Translations under genes and position numbers: made by a program
Shown here: positions 60,498-64,000 of the stretch, one piece after another
How the letters are laid out: each line of letters starts with the position of its first letter
How positions within the stretch are numbered: the stretch's first letter is position 1
DNA from: Sphingomonas hengshuiensis
GTDB taxonomy: Bacteria; Pseudomonadota; Alphaproteobacteria; Sphingomonadales; Sphingomonadaceae
DNA length: 64,000 bases
Direction of reading: 5' to 3'
Assembly: GCF_000935025.1 (NCBI RefSeq)
Contig: NZ_CP010836.1
Coordinates: 1,054,001-1,118,000, forward strand
The notes under the pieces: model-generated
Told to the model about the DNA's origin: nothing
Seen by the model: only the letters and a program-made list of their open reading frames with translations
Database searches by the model: none

Positions 60498-63194
60498 ATG
60501 CGCTTTAGTCCCAGGTCCCATGTCGCGCTCGGAATGGCTTCGTTCTTCGCGCTTGCCGTTGCCCAGCAGGCTGCGGCGCAGGAGTCGACCACCGTGCCGA
60601 CGGATGCTGGCGCGACCGCTGCAGACGAGCAGAGAGACGCCGAGATCGTCGTCACGGGCACCAACCTGCGCGGTGTCGCACCGGTCGGGTCGTCTGTGAT
60701 TACGATCGGACAGCAGGCGATGCAGCAGACGGGCCTGGCCACGACTTCCGATATTCTGAAGACCATACCGCAAGTCACTTCGCTCGGGCCGGGCGAAGCG
60801 ACGATCGGGACGAACGTCAACAGCGCCTCGATCAACTCGACGCGCGCGAACGGCGTCAATCTGCGCGGGCTTGGCGTGCAGGCGACACTGACGTTGCTGG
60901 ACGGCCGCCGCGTGCCGCCGGGAGGCATTTCAGGACAGTTGTTTGACGCGTCGGTGATTCCCGCGATCGCGCTGGAGCGCATCGATATCGTCGCCGACGG
61001 CGCCTCTGCGACCTATGGATCGGACGCCGTTGCCGGCGTCGCCAACCTGATCCTGCGGCGCAACTTCGACGGGCTCGAAACCAGCGGGCGCTATGCGACT
61101 GCGAACGGCTATAACGAGTGGCAGGTCAGCGGCGTGCTGGGCCGTAAATGGGCGACCGGCTCGATCACCGTGGCGGGCGAATATTATTATCACAGCCGCC
61201 TGCGCCAGGAAGATCGCGCATCGCTGTTTCCCTGCAACCAGACCTCGTTTGGCGGCACCAACAACTGTTCGTTCAACAACGCGCCGGGTAACGTCACCGA
61301 CCCGGTGACGGGCATTCGCTACGGCCTGCCGGGCGGTTCGGGCGTGGGCTTGACGCCGGCGCAGCTTTCCACAACGCCGAATTATTCCGAAGCCTATGAG
61401 GGCCAGGACCTGTTGCCGGAGACCAGGCGATGGGGCGCGGTTGCGCGGCTTGACCAGGAACTTGCCCCGAACCTGAGGGCATGGGCCAGCGGCTTCTATT
61501 CCAAGCGGACGCTGGAGCAGCGGGGGGGGCGCATCGATGTGACGGCGTTCGTGCCGAGCAGCAATCCGTTTTATATTTCCTTCGCGCCCGGCCAGACCGC
61601 GCCGCAGCAGGTGGAATATTCCTTTATCGATGATGCCGGCCCGGCGCGGATCACCGGGCTGGAGAGCAGCTATCAGATCGCCGGCGGCCTGGATTGGGAT
61701 GTGGGCGGCAGCTGGCGGGTGTCTGTACAGGCATCGCACAGCCGGACCGAGGGCGAGACGTTTACGAACCAGAACCCGAACTTTACCCTGCTCTATGCCG
61801 CGCTCGCCGATCCCAACCCGGCGACGTCGCTCAACCTTTATGGCTCGGGCGGGGTCAATACCGCCGAGCGCATCCGCAGCATCCTGGGCTCGTTCCGGCC
61901 AACCGGCAGCTATAACATGGATCTGGTGAACCTGAAGCTGGACGGCGAGCTGTTCCAGATCCCGGGCGGACCGGTCCGCGTCGCCGTGGGCGGCGAGTTC
62001 CATCGGGATTTCTATGTCAACGCGTCGTATGAAAGCATCTCCACGACGTCGTTATCGCAGGTGAACACGCTGGGATACGCCGCCAATGGCCGCGACGTGC
62101 GGTCTGCGTTTGCCGAAGTGAATTTCCCGCTTGTGGGGGCAGCGAATGGAGGCCCGGGTCTTGAGCGGCTCGAGTTCAACGCGGCGGCGCGCGTCGATGA
62201 TTATAGCGATAGCGGCAGCACCACCAATCCCAAGTTCGGAATCCGGTACGATCCGTTCGAAGGCCTGTCGCTGCACGGCAGCTATGGCACGTCGTTTCGT
62301 GCCCCGCTGCTGTCGGACGTCAATCCGGCGAGTTCGGCGGTGGTGTTCTACATCCCCAATTTCGGTCCGTTCGGCAATGTGGTCCAATATGCGGGGGGCA
62401 ACGCCAACCTGAAGCCGGAGACCGCGACGACCTGGTCGCTGGGCGCCAAGTTCACGCCAAAAGCCAGCGGGTTCTCCGCATCGCTCGATTATTTCAACAT
62501 CCGCTACAATAATATCGTCGAGACGGCGCCGTTCTACAGCCCACAGGTGTTTTCCGACCCGGCTTATGCACCCTTCGTGATCCTGAATCCGACATTGGCG
62601 CAGGTGCAGGCGATCTACGCGCTGCCATGGGCGGGCACGCCGACGATCGCGGCGGCGGACGTCGATGCGCTGGTCGATGTCCGGCGCAACAACGCGGCCG
62701 GCATCAAGATGCAGGGCCTGGATTTCGTGGTGAACTATCAGTCCGCCTTGGGGGACGGTACGCTCGTGACGGGCGTGTCCGGCACCTATCTGCTGTCGTT
62801 CAAGAAGGCGCTGTCGCCGAACGCACCGTTCGTCGATCGGCTGAACGAAGCGAATTATCCGCTGCGCTTCCGCGCGCGCGGGAACATCGGCTGGGGTAAC
62901 GAGGCCGTTAACGCGACGCTATTCGTCAACTATAGCAACGCGTATGACAATACGATCGGCACGATCCAGCCGGTCCAGCGGGTCTCGGCCTATACCACGG
63001 TCGATTTGACCTTGGGCTATGACCTGAGCAGGTTGGACGGCGTGTTCAACGGTCTCAGCGTGTCGGTGAGCGCAATCAACCTGTTCGACAAGGACCCGCC
63101 CTTCGCGGCGGTGGGCCTGACGCAGGTGTTCGATTCGACCGTCTCCAATCCGATCGGGCGGCTGGTCGCCTTCTCAGTGCGCAAGAGGTTCTGA
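60498..63194 (+). CDS. TonB-dependent receptor
   Basis: An 898-residue outer-membrane receptor without an STN domain. Signal peptide (ASFFALAVAQQAAAQ), TonB box EIVVTGTNLRG, plug domain (LLDGRRVPPGG, ERIDIVADGASATYGSDAVA) and barrel with LHGSYGTSFRAPLLSDVNP. It has the pattern of sphingomonad receptors for carbohydrates, polyphenols or other organic substrates (the GSDAVAGVANLIL plug). ATG at 60498 follows GGGAGGATATACA. Substrate unknown. No FecI/FecR next to it. Confidence 0.9.
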   Translation: MRFSPRSHVALGMASFFALAVAQQAAAQESTTVPTDAGATAADEQRDAEIVVTGTNLRGVAPVGSSVITIGQQAMQQTGLATTSDILKTIPQVTSLGPGEATIGTNVNSASINSTRANGVNLRGLGVQATLTLLDGRRVPPGGISGQLFDASVIPAIALERIDIVADGASATYGSDAVAGVANLILRRNFDGLETSGRYATANGYNEWQVSGVLGRKWATGSITVAGEYYYHSRLRQEDRASLFPCNQTSFGGTNNCSFNNAPGNVTDPVTGIRYGLPGGSGVGLTPAQLSTTPNYSEAYEGQDLLPETRRWGAVARLDQELAPNLRAWASGFYSKRTLEQRGGRIDVTAFVPSSNPFYISFAPGQTAPQQVEYSFIDDAGPARITGLESSYQIAGGLDWDVGGSWRVSVQASHSRTEGETFTNQNPNFTLLYAALADPNPATSLNLYGSGGVNTAERIRSILGSFRPTGSYNMDLVNLKLDGELFQIPGGPVRVAVGGEFHRDFYVNASYESISTTSLSQVNTLGYAANGRDVRSAFAEVNFPLVGAANGGPGLERLEFNAAARVDDYSDSGSTTNPKFGIRYDPFEGLSLHGSYGTSFRAPLLSDVNPASSAVVFYIPNFGPFGNVVQYAGGNANLKPETATTWSLGAKFTPKASGFSASLDYFNIRYNNIVETAPFYSPQVFSDPAYAPFVILNPTLAQVQAIYALPWAGTPTIAAADVDALVDVRRNNAAGIKMQGLDFVVNYQSALGDGTLVTGVSGTYLLSFKKALSPNAPFVDRLNEANYPLRFRARGNIGWGNEAVNATLFVNYSNAYDNTIGTIQPVQRVSAYTTVDLTLGYDLSRLDGVFNGLSVSVSAINLFDKDPPFAAVGLTQVFDSTVSNPIGRLVAFSVRKRF

Positions 63195-63203
63195 ACGTTG
63201 CCG

Positions 63204-63228
63204 GCGCGCGCGCTTGCTGCGCGCGCGC
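63204..63228. repeat. GC-only hairpin after TonB receptor
   Basis: A 10-bp GCGCGCGCGC stem on each side of a TTGCT loop, nine bases after the receptor stop. It precedes the intrinsic terminator and may protect the 3' end. Confidence 0.55.
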
Positions 63229-63245
63229 TTGGCGGAATCGACCGC

Positions 63246-63283
63246 AAAAAGGCCGCCGGTGCGTATCCACCGGCGGCCTTTTT
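63246..63283. terminator. Intrinsic bidirectional terminator
   Basis: An 11-bp stem (GGCCGCCGGTG at 63251-63261, complement at 63268-63278) with loop CGTATC, flanked by five A on the left and five T on the right. Works for both the receptor and the convergent hydrolase gene. Confidence 0.9.
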
Positions 63284-63312
63284 GTCTCAGGTCAGGCGCA
63301 GCCGGGAGTCGC

Positions 63313-64000
63313 TCAGCGCCCCAGATTTTCGTCAAAGAAACGAATGACGGTTCGATAGAAGTCACGCGACTCCGGCATGTCGGGATTGTAGATGAAGCCG
63401 TGCGGCAGTCCCTCCCACATGTGCAGCTGTGCGTGGACGCCCGCGTTGACTAACTGCCGATGCAGAAACATGGCTGAACTATAGTCGAAGGCGCGCGAGC
63501 TTGTGGCCACCATGATCGGCGGAAACTTGGCCAGCACGTCGGGGTGCCACGCGGGCGCCGCCAATGGCCCCTTCATATCCGCGCCTTCGAAATAGGGCAG
63601 TACGGGGGGCGTTTGCCCCGGCTTCAATGGCGGCATCGGCATCGCCGCGTCACCCAGCAGGAAACCGACATAGCTTCCGTCGCCACCATAGACGGCATCG
63701 CCGAACGAGAGCCCCGAGCAATAGATTCCGACGGCGCCGGGGCGGGGCAGCCCTTCCTTCTGTATCCAGGCCAGGAACTGCCCGGCGAGCATGCCGCCAG
63801 CGGAACAGCCATATACACCGATCTGGTCGGGACGGTGCGTCTTCAGCAGTTCGCGATAGACCGCGGCGGCATCTTCGCTGGCCGCGGGAAAGCGGTGCTT
63901 GGGTCCTTGACGGTAATCGGGACTGACGACCTTGATCGCGCCAAGTGCGGCGATCGGGAGCGATTCGAGATCGGAGCAGCCGGGGAAGCACCCGCCGAAA
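63313..64000 (-). CDS. Alpha/beta hydrolase, HSL/esterase type (5' end off window)
   Basis: The last 228 residues or so of an alpha/beta hydrolase. The nucleophile motif GCSAGG (Gly-x-Ser-x-Gly-Gly) follows VYRELLKTHRPDQIGVY; the acid is probably in TSSRAFDYSS and the His in LPHGFIYNP. The arrangement fits the hormone-sensitive-lipase family (acetyl-esterase/arylformamidase-like). The frame is open to the right edge. Convergent with the receptor gene and sharing its terminator. Confidence 0.82.
   Translation of the reverse strand, partial: FGGCFPGCSDLESLPIAALGAIKVVSPDYRQGPKHRFPAASEDAAAVYRELLKTHRPDQIGVYGCSAGGMLAGQFLAWIQKEGLPRPGAVGIYCSGLSFGDAVYGGDGSYVGFLLGDAAMPMPPLKPGQTPPVLPYFEGADMKGPLAAPAWHPDVLAKFPPIMVATSSRAFDYSSAMFLHRQLVNAGVHAQLHMWEGLPHGFIYNPDMPESRDFYRTVIRFFDENLGR

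Noticed and set aside
63204..63228. Z-DNA-like GC repeat as a CRISPR or attachment site
   Set aside because: It is a single short inverted repeat directly after a stop codon with no further copies; a 3' hairpin explains it.

Overview
The window looks like chromosome from a sphingomonad (Alphaproteobacteria, Sphingomonas or a close relative). The reasons are uniformly high G+C with strong GC3 bias, three TonB-dependent receptors, two of them paired with FecI/FecR-type regulators, a hydroxyectoine cluster of the ectABCD-ask type, a match to the alphaproteobacterial EcfG (general stress) promoter consensus, and many short ATGA/GTGA stop-start overlaps. I found no rRNA, tRNA, CRISPR array or intact insertion sequence.

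Layout. 1-5.9 kb: hydroxyectoine operon on the minus strand (ectA-ectB-ectC-ectD-ask, then an MFS transporter cut by the left edge) with a divergent MarR-type ectR. 6.1-13.2 kb: envelope genes on the minus strand: a class A beta-lactamase-like lipoprotein, an orphan YetF C-terminal domain, a DUF2254 membrane protein, an L,D-transpeptidase, a small lipoprotein and a PRC-barrel protein behind an EcfG-type promoter, then a class C-type serine hydrolase. 13.2-23.1 kb: a LacI regulator and, divergent from it, a nine-gene operon (MFS permease, three TIM-barrel isomerase/lyase-like proteins, a Gfo/Idh oxidoreductase, cytochrome c, a DUF1080 3-keto-glycoside hydrolase, a gluconate-2-dehydrogenase subunit 3-like protein and a GMC oxidoreductase). 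It reads as an oxidative, largely periplasmic 3-keto-glycoside pathway. 23.1-27.8 kb: TonB receptor (apparently frameshifted), FecR, ECF sigma factor and an M23 peptidase on the minus strand.

27.9-42.5 kb: a polysaccharide region with an HpcH-type aldolase, an inositol-monophosphatase-like enzyme, an SLBB export protein, a chain-length protein, two membrane glycosyltransferases, an NAD-sugar epimerase, a thiamine-diphosphate enzyme, GtrA and a methyltransferase, facing rfbG-rfbF (CDP-4-keto-6-deoxyglucose), then a GT39-like glycosyltransferase. The enzyme set suggests a CDP-linked, perhaps carbon-branched deoxysugar. 42.5-44.1 kb: a 524-residue protein I do not recognise. 44.2-50.5 kb: two divergent ABC systems, one with a His/Asp/Glu-rich FtsX-like permease plus a DUF3299 protein, the other with two DUF3526-type permeases. 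A near-identical 18-bp motif occurs twice between them, suggesting a shared, possibly metal-responsive regulon.

50.7-51.9 kb: an Rrf2 regulator and a methyltransferase. 52.4-59.2 kb: a heme/iron module (FecI-type sigma, FecR, TonB receptor behind a Fur-like box, TonB, heme oxygenase, DUF454 protein). 59.3-64 kb: a methyltransferase, the remnant of a tyrosine recombinase, a third TonB receptor ending in a strong terminator, and an alpha/beta hydrolase cut by the right edge.
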